DNA of 64,000 nt from Phenylobacterium sp. Root1290 (GTDB lineage: Bacteria > Pseudomonadota > Alphaproteobacteria > Caulobacterales > Caulobacteraceae). Position 1 is the first letter of the stretch, and every line of letters begins with the position of its first letter. Where the stretch lies: contig NZ_LMEE01000002.1 in NCBI RefSeq assembly GCF_001425305.1, forward strand, positions 940,191-1,004,190. Reading direction: 5' to 3'. Position numbers and translations under genes: made by a program. The notes below the pieces were generated by a model that was not told the origin of the DNA, did not search any database, and worked only from the letters and a program-made list of their open reading frames with translations. This document shows positions 42,434-50,125 of the stretch, in pieces.

Positions 42434-42619
42434 CTATTCGGCTGCGTAGCGCAGAGCCTCGCCGTGCTCGCCGATCATCTTGCGCATGTTGCAGACGCAA
42501 CGCGCGCATTGGGCCTGGGAATCGCAGGCCCGGAACACTTCGGCAGGGCGCGTGGCGCCAGCTTCGATGGCGGCGCGAACTTCGCGTTCGCGGATGCCGT
42601 TACAATTGCAGACGTACAA
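42434..42619 (-). CDS. bfd: Bacterioferritin-associated ferredoxin
   Basis: A 61-residue [2Fe-2S] protein: MYVCNCNGIREREVRAAIEAG, then QCARCVCNMRKMI. The four cysteines C4, C6 and the C-x2-C pair in QCARC form the cluster. Bfd delivers electrons to bacterioferritin to release stored iron. A perfect 17-base Fur-like palindrome lies 50-67 bases upstream, consistent with induction at low iron. bfr follows in the same orientation. Confidence 0.93.
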   Translation of the reverse strand: MYVCNCNGIREREVRAAIEAGATRPAEVFRACDSQAQCARCVCNMRKMIGEHGEALRYAAE

Positions 42620-42669
42620 GGCGGCCTCTTTCCTCGGCGACGGGAGCTTTGTAGCAAATGCGAACGTCG

Positions 42670-42686
42670 TTGCAAATCATTTGCAA
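42670..42686. promoter_or_regulatory. Perfect 17-base Fur/Mur-type palindrome upstream of bfd
   Basis: TTGCAAAT-C-ATTTGCAA is symmetric apart from the central base, in a form typical of alphaproteobacterial Fur/Mur/Irr-type iron boxes. It is upstream of bfd (minus strand) and about 77 bases before the divergent thiE start, so it could affect both. Confidence 0.65.
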
Positions 42687-42762
42687 GTTTAGAACCGCTA
42701 CCGCTGGTGGGTGCGACGCGCGGCCGTTTGTCGCTGAGCGCGCGCGCGGCTAGAAGGCGGTC

Positions 42763-43410
42763 ATGACCGCCGAATGCCGCCTCTACCTGATCACCCCGCC
42801 GAAAATCGACGACCTGGCCGCATTCGGGCGGACCTTGGCTCGGACGCTGGACGCCGGCGACGTGGCGGCGCTGCAGATCCGGCTGAAGGACGTGGACGAC
42901 ACGGTGATCGCCGCCGCGGTCGACGTGCTGGCGCCGATCGCCCAGGCCCGCGGCGTGGCGGTGATCCTCAACGATCGTCCCGACCTGGCAGCCCGGCTCG
43001 GCTGCGACGGCGTGCATGTGGGCCAGTCCGACACGCCCTATGCGCAGGCCCGCAAGATCATGGGCCCCGAGGCGATGATCGGCGTGACCTGCCACGACAG
43101 CCGCCACCTGGCGATGGAGGCGGCCGAGGCCGGGGCCGACTATGTGGCCTTCGGCGCCTTCTTCCCGACCACGACCAAGGACGCGCCGACGCGGGCCGAG
43201 CCCGACATCCTGACCATCTGGCAGGAGACGATGGAGGTCCCGTGCGTGGCCATCGGCGGGATCACCGAGGACAACGCCGAGGGGCTGGCCAAGGCCGGCG
43301 CGGACTTCCTGGCGGTCTCGGCCGGCGTCTGGGCCCATCCGCAGGGCCCCGCGGCCGCGGTTGCGGCGCTGGACGCGGCGATCGCGCGGGGCGTCGCGGC
43401 GCGGGGGTGA
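42763..43410 (+). CDS. thiE: Thiamine-phosphate synthase
   Basis: A 215-residue TIM-barrel enzyme that joins HMP-pyrophosphate and thiazole phosphate. The features are [10 protein letters not shown], the [24 protein letters not shown] block with the Mg-binding Asp, and FFPTTTKDA and [14 protein letters not shown] for phosphate binding. Its start lies 144 bases from the divergent bfd. I saw no TPP riboswitch, though the upstream space is short. It is not next to other thi genes in this window. Confidence 0.92.
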   Translation: MTAECRLYLITPPKIDDLAAFGRTLARTLDAGDVAALQIRLKDVDDTVIAAAVDVLAPIAQARGVAVILNDRPDLAARLGCDGVHVGQSDTPYAQARKIMGPEAMIGVTCHDSRHLAMEAAEAGADYVAFGAFFPTTTKDAPTRAEPDILTIWQETMEVPCVAIGGITEDNAEGLAKAGADFLAVSAGVWAHPQGPAAAVAALDAAIARGVAARG

Positions 43411-43519
43411 ACGCCTCGCACCTTGCCTTAGAGCCCTCCTCCCACTAGGTTCCGCCGCTCGAATTTGCCCGCCTTTCCGGCGCGATGGCGCTCGTCTGGC
43501 GTCAGAACTGGATCTCCCC

Positions 43520-44314
43520 GTGTCGACCCAAACCGCCCTGCTGAAAGTCATGTCCGACGCCGCCCGCAAGGCGGCCCGCGGCCTCAACCGCGATTTCGGC
43601 GAGCTGTCGGAGCTGCAGGTGTCGCGCAAGGCGCCCGCCGACTTCGTCTCCGCCGCCGACCTGCGCGCCGAGCAGACCATCTTCGAAGCCCTGGAAAAGG
43701 CCCGCCCCGGCTACAGCTTCATGGGCGAAGAGCGCGGCCTGATCGAAGGCACCGACAAGACCCACACCTGGATCGTCGACCCGCTGGACGGCACCACCAA
43801 CTTCCTGCACGCCATCCCGCACTTCGCGATCAACATCGCCCTGCAGCGCGAAGGCGTCGTGGTCGCCGCGGTGACCTACAACCCCGTGACCAACGAGCTG
43901 TTCTGGGCCGAGAAGGGCAAGGGCTGCTTCGTCAACGACAAGCGCCTGCGCGTCGCCGGCCGCAAGCACCTGGACGAGGCGGTCCTGGGCACCGGCATTC
44001 CGTTCCTGGGCCATGGCCAACACGCCCGCTTCCTGAAGGAACTGCACCAGATCAGCCAGCGCGTGGCCGGCGTGCGCCGCTTCGGCGCCGCGGCCCTGGA
44101 CCTGGCCTATGTGGCCGCCGGCCGCCTGGACGGCTTCTGGGAGCGCGACCTGAAGGCCTGGGACATGGCTGCGGGCATGCTGCTGATCAGCGAGGCGGGC
44201 GGCAAGGTGACCGACGCCGAAGGCGGCGACGACATTGTGGGCAGCGGCTCGATCTGCGCGGCCAACCTCGAACTGCACCCGCTGCTGATCGAAAAGCTCA
44301 AGGCCGCCGCCTAG
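43520..44314 (+). CDS. Inositol monophosphatase-family phosphatase (SuhB-like)
   Basis: A 264-residue magnesium-dependent phosphatase. Motifs: FVSAADLRAEQTIFEAL, MGEERG, IVDPLDGTTNFLHAIPHF (the metal-binding DPLDGT), and WDMAAGMLLISEAGGKV. GTG at 43520 is preferred over ATG at 43550 because it restores the conserved STQTALLKVMSDAARKAARGL start of the family. Members act on inositol phosphates, PAP or sugar phosphates; SuhB also assists ribosome biogenesis. It is followed at 45 bases by the glycerophosphodiesterase gene. Confidence 0.93.
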   Translation: MSTQTALLKVMSDAARKAARGLNRDFGELSELQVSRKAPADFVSAADLRAEQTIFEALEKARPGYSFMGEERGLIEGTDKTHTWIVDPLDGTTNFLHAIPHFAINIALQREGVVVAAVTYNPVTNELFWAEKGKGCFVNDKRLRVAGRKHLDEAVLGTGIPFLGHGQHARFLKELHQISQRVAGVRRFGAAALDLAYVAAGRLDGFWERDLKAWDMAAGMLLISEAGGKVTDAEGGDDIVGSGSICAANLELHPLLIEKLKAAA

Positions 44315-44359
44315 GCCGAGCTTGATGCAGGCGTCACCTTGGGCGGCTAGTGTCGCCCA

Positions 44360-45379
44360 ATGCACCTGACCCGACGCGCCTTCGCCCTCTCGAGCGCCGC
44401 CCTGGCGGCGAGCCCCGCCATGGCCGCAAACGCCCGCAAGCCCATCGTCATCGCGCACCGCGGCGCCAGCGGCGAGCGGCCCGAGCACACGCTCATGGCC
44501 TATCGGCTGGCCATCGAGGAAGGCGCCGACTTCATCGAGCCGGACCTGGTCGTCACCAAGGACGGTCACCTGGTCGTGCGGCACGAGAACGAGATCGCCG
44601 GGACCACCGATGTCGCGGACCGGCCTGAGTTCGCGGGCCGCAAGAGCATCAAGACCATCGACGGCGAGCGAGTCGAAGGCTGGTTCACCGAGGACTTCAT
44701 GCTCAGCGAGCTGAAGACCCTGCGCGCCCGCGAGCGGCTGCCGCAGCTGCGGCCGGCCAGCGCCAAGTTCGACGGCCGCGAGGCGATCGCGACCTTCCAG
44801 GAGGTGGTCGACCTGGCCAGGGCCGAGAGCGGCCGGACCGGACGCGTCATCGGCCTCTATCCCGAGATGAAGCATCCGGCCTATTTCGCGTCCATCGGCC
44901 TGCCCATCGAGGGACGGCTGGCGCAGGCGCTGAAGGACAACGGCCTGGACAGCGCCCAGGCGGCGGTCTTCGTCCAATGTTTCGAACCGCAGCCGCTGAA
45001 GACCTTCAAGACGTTGTCGAAGGCCCGCCGGGTGCAGCTGGTGGGCGCCGACAGGCCCGACATGGTCAGCGCCGAAGGCCTGAAGCACATCGCCGAATAC
45101 GCTGACGGCGTCGGACCCGACTGGTCGCTGGTGATCCCGACGAAGGATGGGGCGCTGGGGGCGCCGACGGCCCTGGTCGCGCAGGCGCGGGCGTTGGGGC
45201 TGGAGGTTCACCCGTGGACCGTGCGGGCCGAGAACCGCTTCCTGCCGGCGGACTTACGCAACGGCGAGGATCCGGCCGCGCACGGCGACGCGGGCGCGGT
45301 GCTGAAGGCGCTCTACGCGGCAGGCGTGACGGGCGTGTTCAGCGACTTCCCTGCCCTGGCTGTGCAGGCGCGGGGATAG
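44360..45379 (+). CDS. Periplasmic glycerophosphodiester phosphodiesterase (GlpQ-like)
   Basis: A 339-residue TIM-barrel enzyme that hydrolyses glycerophosphodiesters to glycerol-3-phosphate and alcohol. The signal MHLTRRAFALSSAALAASPAMA begins with a twin-arginine-like RRAF, so Tat export is possible. The active site is clear: AHRGASGERPEHTLMAY, IEPDLVVTKDGHLVVRHE, and PEMKHPAYF. It is close to the GlpQ group in length. A GC-rich repeat with two hairpins follows the stop. Confidence 0.92.
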   Translation: MHLTRRAFALSSAALAASPAMAANARKPIVIAHRGASGERPEHTLMAYRLAIEEGADFIEPDLVVTKDGHLVVRHENEIAGTTDVADRPEFAGRKSIKTIDGERVEGWFTEDFMLSELKTLRARERLPQLRPASAKFDGREAIATFQEVVDLARAESGRTGRVIGLYPEMKHPAYFASIGLPIEGRLAQALKDNGLDSAQAAVFVQCFEPQPLKTFKTLSKARRVQLVGADRPDMVSAEGLKHIAEYADGVGPDWSLVIPTKDGALGAPTALVAQARALGLEVHPWTVRAENRFLPADLRNGEDPAAHGDAGAVLKALYAAGVTGVFSDFPALAVQARG

Positions 45380-45406
45380 CCTACAGAGTCAGCAGCCCCC
45401 TCCGTC

Positions 45407-45446
45407 TCGATGCTTTGCATCGATCCACCTCCCCCAGCGGGGGAGG
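45407..45446. repeat. Two-hairpin intergenic element with CCTCCCCC stem
   Basis: TCGATGC TTT GCATCGA (7-bp stem, 45407-45423) and CCTCCCCC AGC GGGGGAGG (8-bp stem, 45428-45446), preceded by CCCCCTCCGTC. I recall the same arrangement recurring in caulobacterial intergenic DNA. It lies between the convergent glycerophosphodiesterase and ABC-transporter genes and may act as a terminator in both directions. Confidence 0.75.
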
Positions 45447-45456
45447 AATTGTCACG

Positions 45457-47307
45457 TCAAGCCGCAGCCTCGCCGAACTGCAGGGCCGCCAGGCGGGCAT
45501 AGAGACCGGCATTAGCCAGCAGCTCGGCGTGGGTGCCCTGCTCGACGACCTTGCCGGCGTCCATGACCACGATGCGGTCGGCCTTGAGCACGGTGGCCAG
45601 GCGGTGGGCGATGACCAGGGTCGTGTGGCCGACCATGGCGTCCTCCAGGGCGCGCTGCACCAGGCGCTCGTTCTCGGCGTCGAGGGCGCTGGTGGCCTCG
45701 TCGAGCAGCAGCACCGGGGTCTCGCGGATCAGGGCGCGGGCGATGGCCAGACGTTGGCGCTGGCCGCCCGACAGGCTGCGGGCGCGGTCGCCCAGCGGCG
45801 TGTCGAAGCCCTGCGGCAGGGCGTCGAGGAAGCCCTCGGCCTGGGCCGCGCGGGCCACGGCGCGGATGTCCTCGGGGCCGGCGTCCAGGCGCCCGAAACG
45901 GATGTTGTCGGCCGGCGAGCCGGAGAACAGCGGCGAATCCTGGGAGACCAGCGCCATGCGCGCGCGCACCTCGGCGGGATCGGCGTCGCGCAGGTCCACG
46001 CCGTCGAGGCGGATGGTCCCGCTGGCCGGATCGTAGAACCGCAGCAGCAGCCGGAAGACGGTGCTCTTGCCCGAGCCCGACGGGCCGACCAGGGCGACCG
46101 TCTCGCCCGGCGCCACGCGCAGCGAGAAGCCGTCGAGGGCCATGGCGTCGGGGCGGGCCGGATAGGAAAAGCGCACCTGATCGAATTCGATCTCGCCGCG
46201 GGCCGGCTGCGGCAGCGCCTTGGGATGGGCCGGGGCGGCGATGGACGGCGTGGCGGCGAACAGCTCGGAAACCCGCTCCATGGCGCCGGCGGCCTTCTGC
46301 ACGTCGCCCCAGGTCTCGCCCAGGGCGCCGACCGAGCCGGCCGCCATCACGGCGAGGAAAGCGAACTGGAAGAGCGCGCCCCAGGTCATCTCGCCGCGCA
46401 GGCCCGCATGGACGCCCAGCCAGAAGATGAAGACGACGCCGCCGAAGACCAGGCCGATGACCAGGGCGGTCATGACCGCGCGCGCGGTCATGCGGCGCAG
46501 CGAGGTGCGGAACGAGGCTTCGACCGCATCGCCGAAGGTGGCCGCGCCGACGCCCTCGCGGCCGAAGGCCTGGACGGTCTCGAGCGCATCCAGCGTCTCG
46601 CCGGCGTGACCGACCGCGGAGGCGAACTGGTCCTGGGTGGAGGTGGTCAGCTTGCGGACGCGCTTGCCGTAGAGAAAGAGCGGCGCAAGCACGAACGGGA
46701 ACAGGGCGACGATCAAGGCGGTCAGCTTGGGGCTGACGATCACCAGCAGCACCAGCGCCCCGATCAGGGTCAGGAAGTTACGCAGCGCCACGGAGATGGA
46801 GGTCGAGAGCAGACTCTCGACGATCTGGATGTCGGTGGTCAGGCGCGAGAGCACCTCGCCGGTGCGGGTCTTGGCGAAGAACGGCTGGTCGAGGGTGAGG
46901 ATGTGGCCGTAGGCGGCCTTGCGCAGGTCGGCGGTGATCCGCTCGCCCAGCTTGGTCACGAAGAAGTAGCGCAGGGCGCTGGAGGCGGCGAGCGCCAGGG
47001 CCACGGCGCCGATCAGCCAGAAGCGCGGGGCGACGCTGGCGTCGGTGGCGCCGGGGGCGGTCAGGTGATCGACCAGCATCCGCACGGCGCCGGAGAGGCC
47101 AAGGGTGGAGGCGGTCGCGGTCAGCAGGAACAGTCCGGCCCAGGCGGTGTCGCCCTTGTGCCGGGCGAGATACGGCGCCAGGCCGCGCAGGGCCCCGACG
47201 TTGCGGCTGCGGGTCCGACGCTGGGCGGCTTCGCTCAGATCCTGCGCCATGGCGGCGCCGGCGCTGGGCCGTCCTTCGACAGGGGCCTCGGCGGCCAAAT
47301 CACTCAT
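45457..47307 (-). CDS. ABC exporter, fused permease and ATPase (MsbA/LmrA type)
   Basis: A 616-residue half-transporter: six membrane helices (about residues 55-340), then the nucleotide-binding domain. Walker A is GPSGSGKST, the signature LSGGQRQRLAIARAL, Walker B VLLLDEATSALD, and the H-loop AHRLATV. The MsbA-type coupling helix GEVLSRLTTDIQIVESLLSTS is present. It probably exports a lipid or hydrophobic compound as a homodimer. It is divergent from rpmE, with a 119-base gap containing the promoters of both. Confidence 0.93.
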   Translation of the reverse strand: MSDLAAEAPVEGRPSAGAAMAQDLSEAAQRRTRSRNVGALRGLAPYLARHKGDTAWAGLFLLTATASTLGLSGAVRMLVDHLTAPGATDASVAPRFWLIGAVALALAASSALRYFFVTKLGERITADLRKAAYGHILTLDQPFFAKTRTGEVLSRLTTDIQIVESLLSTSISVALRNFLTLIGALVLLVIVSPKLTALIVALFPFVLAPLFLYGKRVRKLTTSTQDQFASAVGHAGETLDALETVQAFGREGVGAATFGDAVEASFRTSLRRMTARAVMTALVIGLVFGGVVFIFWLGVHAGLRGEMTWGALFQFAFLAVMAAGSVGALGETWGDVQKAAGAMERVSELFAATPSIAAPAHPKALPQPARGEIEFDQVRFSYPARPDAMALDGFSLRVAPGETVALVGPSGSGKSTVFRLLLRFYDPASGTIRLDGVDLRDADPAEVRARMALVSQDSPLFSGSPADNIRFGRLDAGPEDIRAVARAAQAEGFLDALPQGFDTPLGDRARSLSGGQRQRLAIARALIRETPVLLLDEATSALDAENERLVQRALEDAMVGHTTLVIAHRLATVLKADRIVVMDAGKVVEQGTHAELLANAGLYARLAALQFGEAAA

Positions 47308-47426
47308 AGAAACTAGCGCCCTTGCTCTTACCGCGCCTTTTCCTGTATACGCGCGGCTTCCTTCGCGCCCGCCCTTGCGGCGGACCGTGAACTTTCTGCC
47401 GCTCCTTTACGTCGGTTGCCCTCGCG

Positions 47427-47651
47427 ATGAAACAAGACACCCACCCCGACTACCATTTCATCACGGTCGTGATGACCGACGGTTCGAGCTATCAGACCCG
47501 CTCGACCTACGGCAAAGAGGGCGCGACCCTGAACCTGGATATCGACCCGAAGACGCACCCGGCGTGGACGGGCGGCAACCAGACCCTGCTGGACCGCGGC
47601 GGCCGCGTGTCGCGCTTCAACGCCAAGTTCGGCGCCTTCACCCGCAAGTAA
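47427..47651 (+). CDS. rpmE: Ribosomal protein L31 (zinc-free type)
   Basis: A 74-residue protein starting [19 protein letters not shown] and containing [26 protein letters not shown]. It lacks the C-x2-C zinc-binding pairs of the C+ form, so it is the C- variant that does not serve as a zinc store. It belongs to the 50S subunit at the intersubunit bridge. A strong terminator follows. Confidence 0.97.
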   Translation: MKQDTHPDYHFITVVMTDGSSYQTRSTYGKEGATLNLDIDPKTHPAWTGGNQTLLDRGGRVSRFNAKFGAFTRK

Positions 47652-47704
47652 GGCCTGCGGCGCGCCTTGCGCGCGCCCACCGCACTCCGCGAGCAGATAC
47701 GAAA

Positions 47705-47732
47705 ACGCCGCGCTGCCCGCGCGGCGTTTTTT
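47705..47732 (+). terminator. Rho-independent terminator after rpmE
   Basis: ACGCCGCGC / GCGCGGCGT, a 9-bp stem with a TGCCC loop, followed by a run of six T residues. Confidence 0.9.
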
Positions 47733-47761
47733 GCTGTGCGTACGCCCCACAGCCCTTGATC

Positions 47762-47857
47762 GTCATGGCCGGGCCGCTAGGTCCCGGCCATCCATAGGCA
47801 CGAGGCTCTCCGGCGCACACGGCGACTATGGATCCCCGACACGCGGTCGGGGATGAC
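47762..47857. repeat. Composite intergenic palindrome, variant copy 4
   Basis: It begins GTCATGGCCGGG and ends CGGGGATGAC. The left hairpin is TGGCCGGG/CCCGGCCA, the right hairpin is ATCCCCGAC/GTCGGGGAT, and between them TCCATAG and CTATGGA form a further inverted pair. It has the same layout as copies 1-3, but most stem bases have changed in pairs. It lies between the rpmE terminator and the rcdA stop. Confidence 0.8.
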
Positions 47858-47883
47858 GAGCTGTGATGAATGGCGGCGCCTTG

Positions 47884-48390
47884 TCAGGCCCCGAAGGCGG
47901 CCTGCAGGCGGCCGAACTGGGACAACACCGGATTGGCGTCCTCCGGCTCGGTCTCTTCAATGTACATGCGGCGGTCGAGGTGGCGGACGCGCTCGTAGAG
48001 GCGCTCGGAGCGGTCCAGCAGAATCAGCAGGCCCGAGGGCAGGTCCTCGGTGGTCGCGCCGCGGCAGATGTCTTCGGCGCCGAGGCGATAGCGTTCTTCG
48101 CGCGCGCTCTCCGGGGGCATGTCGCCCTCGCGCACGGCGCGCTGGACGAGCAGCCAGGAGGCGACCTGCATCAGCCGGGTGGTGAGCCGCATGCTTTCGC
48201 CGGCATAGGCCAGGGCGGCGCTGCGCGAGAGCAGCTTGGATTCCTGCCGCCCCGAGCCGTCGAGATAGCCGGCGGTCTCCTCGACCAGATCCATGCCCTC
48301 CTGGAAGGTCCGGTCGAACAGTTCGGATCGCGCGAAATCGGCGATGACATCGGCTCGCCAGGCGCCGCTCGGCGCAAATCCTTCGTTCAT
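47884..48390 (-). CDS. rcdA: RcdA (DUF1465), ClpXP adaptor for CtrA degradation
   Basis: A 168-residue three-helix protein of the DUF1465 family: FARSELFDRTFQEGMDLVEETAGYLDGSGR at the N-terminus, LAYAGESMRLTTRLMQVASWLLVQRAV in the middle, and LLILLDRSERLYERVRHLDRRMY followed by a flexible acidic tail. In Caulobacter RcdA works with CpdR and PopA to deliver CtrA and other substrates to ClpXP at the pole at the G1-S transition. The order rpmE-rcdA-DUF1192 agrees with the caulobacterial layout as I recall it. An inverted repeat lies 77-114 bases upstream of the start. Confidence 0.88.
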   Translation of the reverse strand: MNEGFAPSGAWRADVIADFARSELFDRTFQEGMDLVEETAGYLDGSGRQESKLLSRSAALAYAGESMRLTTRLMQVASWLLVQRAVREGDMPPESAREERYRLGAEDICRGATTEDLPSGLLILLDRSERLYERVRHLDRRMYIEETEPEDANPVLSQFGRLQAAFGA

Positions 48391-48466
48391 GACAGCACTT
48401 CGCCTCTAAATTCCCGCCCGCAGGTGCTTGCGGCTTCGGCTGGGGAGGTCTGCAACCCCCATGCCA

Positions 48467-48504
48467 AACGTAAACACCCGTTATCGATGATCTGCGTTTA
48501 CGTT
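48467..48504. promoter_or_regulatory. Inverted repeat upstream of rcdA
   Basis: AACGTAAAC (48467-48475) and GTTTACGTT (48496-48504) are perfect complements separated by 20 bases that include TTATCGATGA. Another TTATCCGTA lies nearby at 48508-48516. It sits in the 134-base gap between the DUF1192 and rcdA genes and is a candidate operator for rcdA. Confidence 0.5.
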
Positions 48505-48524
48505 CGGTTATCCGTAAGCGCCGC

Positions 48525-48728
48525 TCAGCTTGGCTTTGAGAATAGCGCGTCGGCGGCGGCGCGGCCCGAGCGCTTACGCTCAATTTGGGCACGACAGCGC
48601 GCGGCCTCGGCCTCCAGGGCGGCGATGCGCTCCTCCAGCTCGGCGACGCCGTAGAGCTCAAGATCCTCGCGCATGGCCTCGGCAAGGCGCTGGCCGCGCT
48701 GGATACGGGTGTTCACCGGGTCATCCAT
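48525..48728 (-). CDS. DUF1192-family small coiled-coil protein
   Basis: A 67-residue, mostly helical protein. The LELYGVAELEERIAALEAEAARCRAQIERKRSGRAAADALF stretch matches DUF1192: a short S/L-V-x-E-L-x-x-R-I-A-x-L-E-x-E-I motif. ATG at 48728 has GGAGG seven bases upstream. It precedes rcdA in the same orientation, as in other alphaproteobacteria, and its function is unknown. Confidence 0.85.
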   Translation of the reverse strand: MDDPVNTRIQRGQRLAEAMREDLELYGVAELEERIAALEAEAARCRAQIERKRSGRAAADALFSKPS

Positions 48729-48806
48729 CGATGGTCCTCCCTTTGCCGAGCTCGCTGCGGCGACTATCTGGGAGACTACGCTGAAAACCTGCCGGAGGGC
48801 GCCCCT

Positions 48807-49784
48807 GTGACTGAGACCATGACCGCGATCGCTGTGGAGGGCGGGCGAGGACCTGCGGAAAACCTGAAGGCGCATACCATCGCGCGCCCGGAGCCCGGCC
48901 CCGGCCAGATCCTGATCAAGGTCGAGGCCGCCGGCGTGAACCGTCCCGACCTAGCGCAACGGATCGGCGCCTATCCGCCCCCGCCCGGCGCCCCCGAGAC
49001 GCTGGGCCTGGAGGTGGCCGGCGAGGTGGTGGTCGCCGCCGGACGCTGGAAGGTCGGCGACAAGGTCTGCGCCCTGCTCGGCGGCGGCGGCTATGCGCAA
49101 TACGCCGTGGTGGACGCGCGCCACGCCCTGCCGATCCCGCAGGGCCTGAGCGCGCTGGAGGCCGCGGCCCTGCCCGAGACGGTGTTCACGGTCTTCGCCA
49201 ACGTGTTCGAGCACGGCGACCTGAAGGCCGGCGAGACCGTGATGATCCACGGCGCGACGTCCGGCATCGGGACAACGGCGATACAGATGGCCAAGGCCGC
49301 CGGGGCCAAGGTGATCGCGACCGGCCGCGGCGCCGGCAAGGCGGCCGAGGCGCTGAAGCTCGGCGCCGACGTCAGCGTCGACGTCACCGCCCAGGACTTC
49401 GCCGAGGTCGCCAAGGCCAACGGCGGCGTCGACGTGATCCTGGACATGGTCGGCGGCGACTATTTCGCCAAGGGCCTCGACAGCCTGAAGACCGGCGGCC
49501 GCATCGTGTTCATCGCGGCGCAGGGCGGGGGCGAGGTGGCGCTGCCGATCTTCCGCCTGATGATGAAGCGCGCGGTGGTCACCGGATCGACCCTGCGCCC
49601 GCGCGACGCCGACGAGAAGGCGCGGCTGGCGGCGGCGGTCGAGCAGACCGTGTGGCCGTGGATCGCCGCGGGCAAGCTGAAGCCCCAGATCGACAAGACC
49701 TTCCCGTTGGCGGAGGCGGCCCAGGCCCACGCCTACCTGGAAGCCGGCTCGCACGTCGGCAAGGTCATGCTGCTGGCTGACTGA
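48807..49784 (+). CDS. Zinc-free NAD(P)H-quinone oxidoreductase (QOR/PIG3-like MDR)
   Basis: A 325-residue medium-chain oxidoreductase. It has NRPDLAQRIGAYPPPPGAPETLGLEVAGEV, the ALPETVFTVFANVFEHGDLKAGETVMIHGATSGIGTTAIQMAK nucleotide region, and the VDVILDMVGGDYFAKGL block; the zinc ligands of alcohol dehydrogenases are absent. GTG at 48807 is chosen because GGAGG lies eight bases upstream; ATG at 48819 would be too far from it. It reduces quinones with NADPH. It is divergent from the DUF1192 gene, 78 bases apart. Confidence 0.9.
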   Translation: MTETMTAIAVEGGRGPAENLKAHTIARPEPGPGQILIKVEAAGVNRPDLAQRIGAYPPPPGAPETLGLEVAGEVVVAAGRWKVGDKVCALLGGGGYAQYAVVDARHALPIPQGLSALEAAALPETVFTVFANVFEHGDLKAGETVMIHGATSGIGTTAIQMAKAAGAKVIATGRGAGKAAEALKLGADVSVDVTAQDFAEVAKANGGVDVILDMVGGDYFAKGLDSLKTGGRIVFIAAQGGGEVALPIFRLMMKRAVVTGSTLRPRDADEKARLAAAVEQTVWPWIAAGKLKPQIDKTFPLAEAAQAHAYLEAGSHVGKVMLLAD

Positions 49785-50125
49785 GTCGCAGTTCTAGGGT
49801 GCGGCATGGTGGTGGGCCAAGCGCCCGCCACCGCCGTGGAATGTTTGCAGAACATCGATCACGGCGCCGTTCCGCCGCATGAAATCCTTTCATAGTAACG
49901 GTAAGGCGCCCGCCAGCGACGACGAAACCCGTTGACGATAGGGAAGCCGTCCCTCACGATTTAGCCAATTGATCGGGAGCGTCCGGCCACGCCTTCAAGG
50001 CTGTGGTTTGGCCTCTCACATAATGGCGGCTGCGCAGCATTGATCGCGCGGCGGGAGGAACAATTGGTCAGCGGCCTTTACATGCCGAACATCCGTGCGC
50101 GCGTCGCACACCAGACGGCCCGCGC
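49785..50125. promoter_or_regulatory. Upstream region of the transporter array
   Basis: A 341-base gap without a convincing gene. It holds ATGAAA-TCC-TTTCAT at 49879-49893, a 6-bp inverted repeat with a 3-base spacer of the kind used by repressors, and a TTGACG at 49932-49937 that could be a -35 element. It probably contains the promoter of the first transporter gene. Confidence 0.45.

Noticed and set aside
42700..42762. A TPP riboswitch before thiE
   Set aside because: The leader is short and the conserved CTGAGA and ACCTGATCTG-like segments are absent.
48482..48516. TTATC-type DnaA boxes, considered as an origin region
   Set aside because: Only two poor matches and no A+T-rich unwinding region or replication genes are present.
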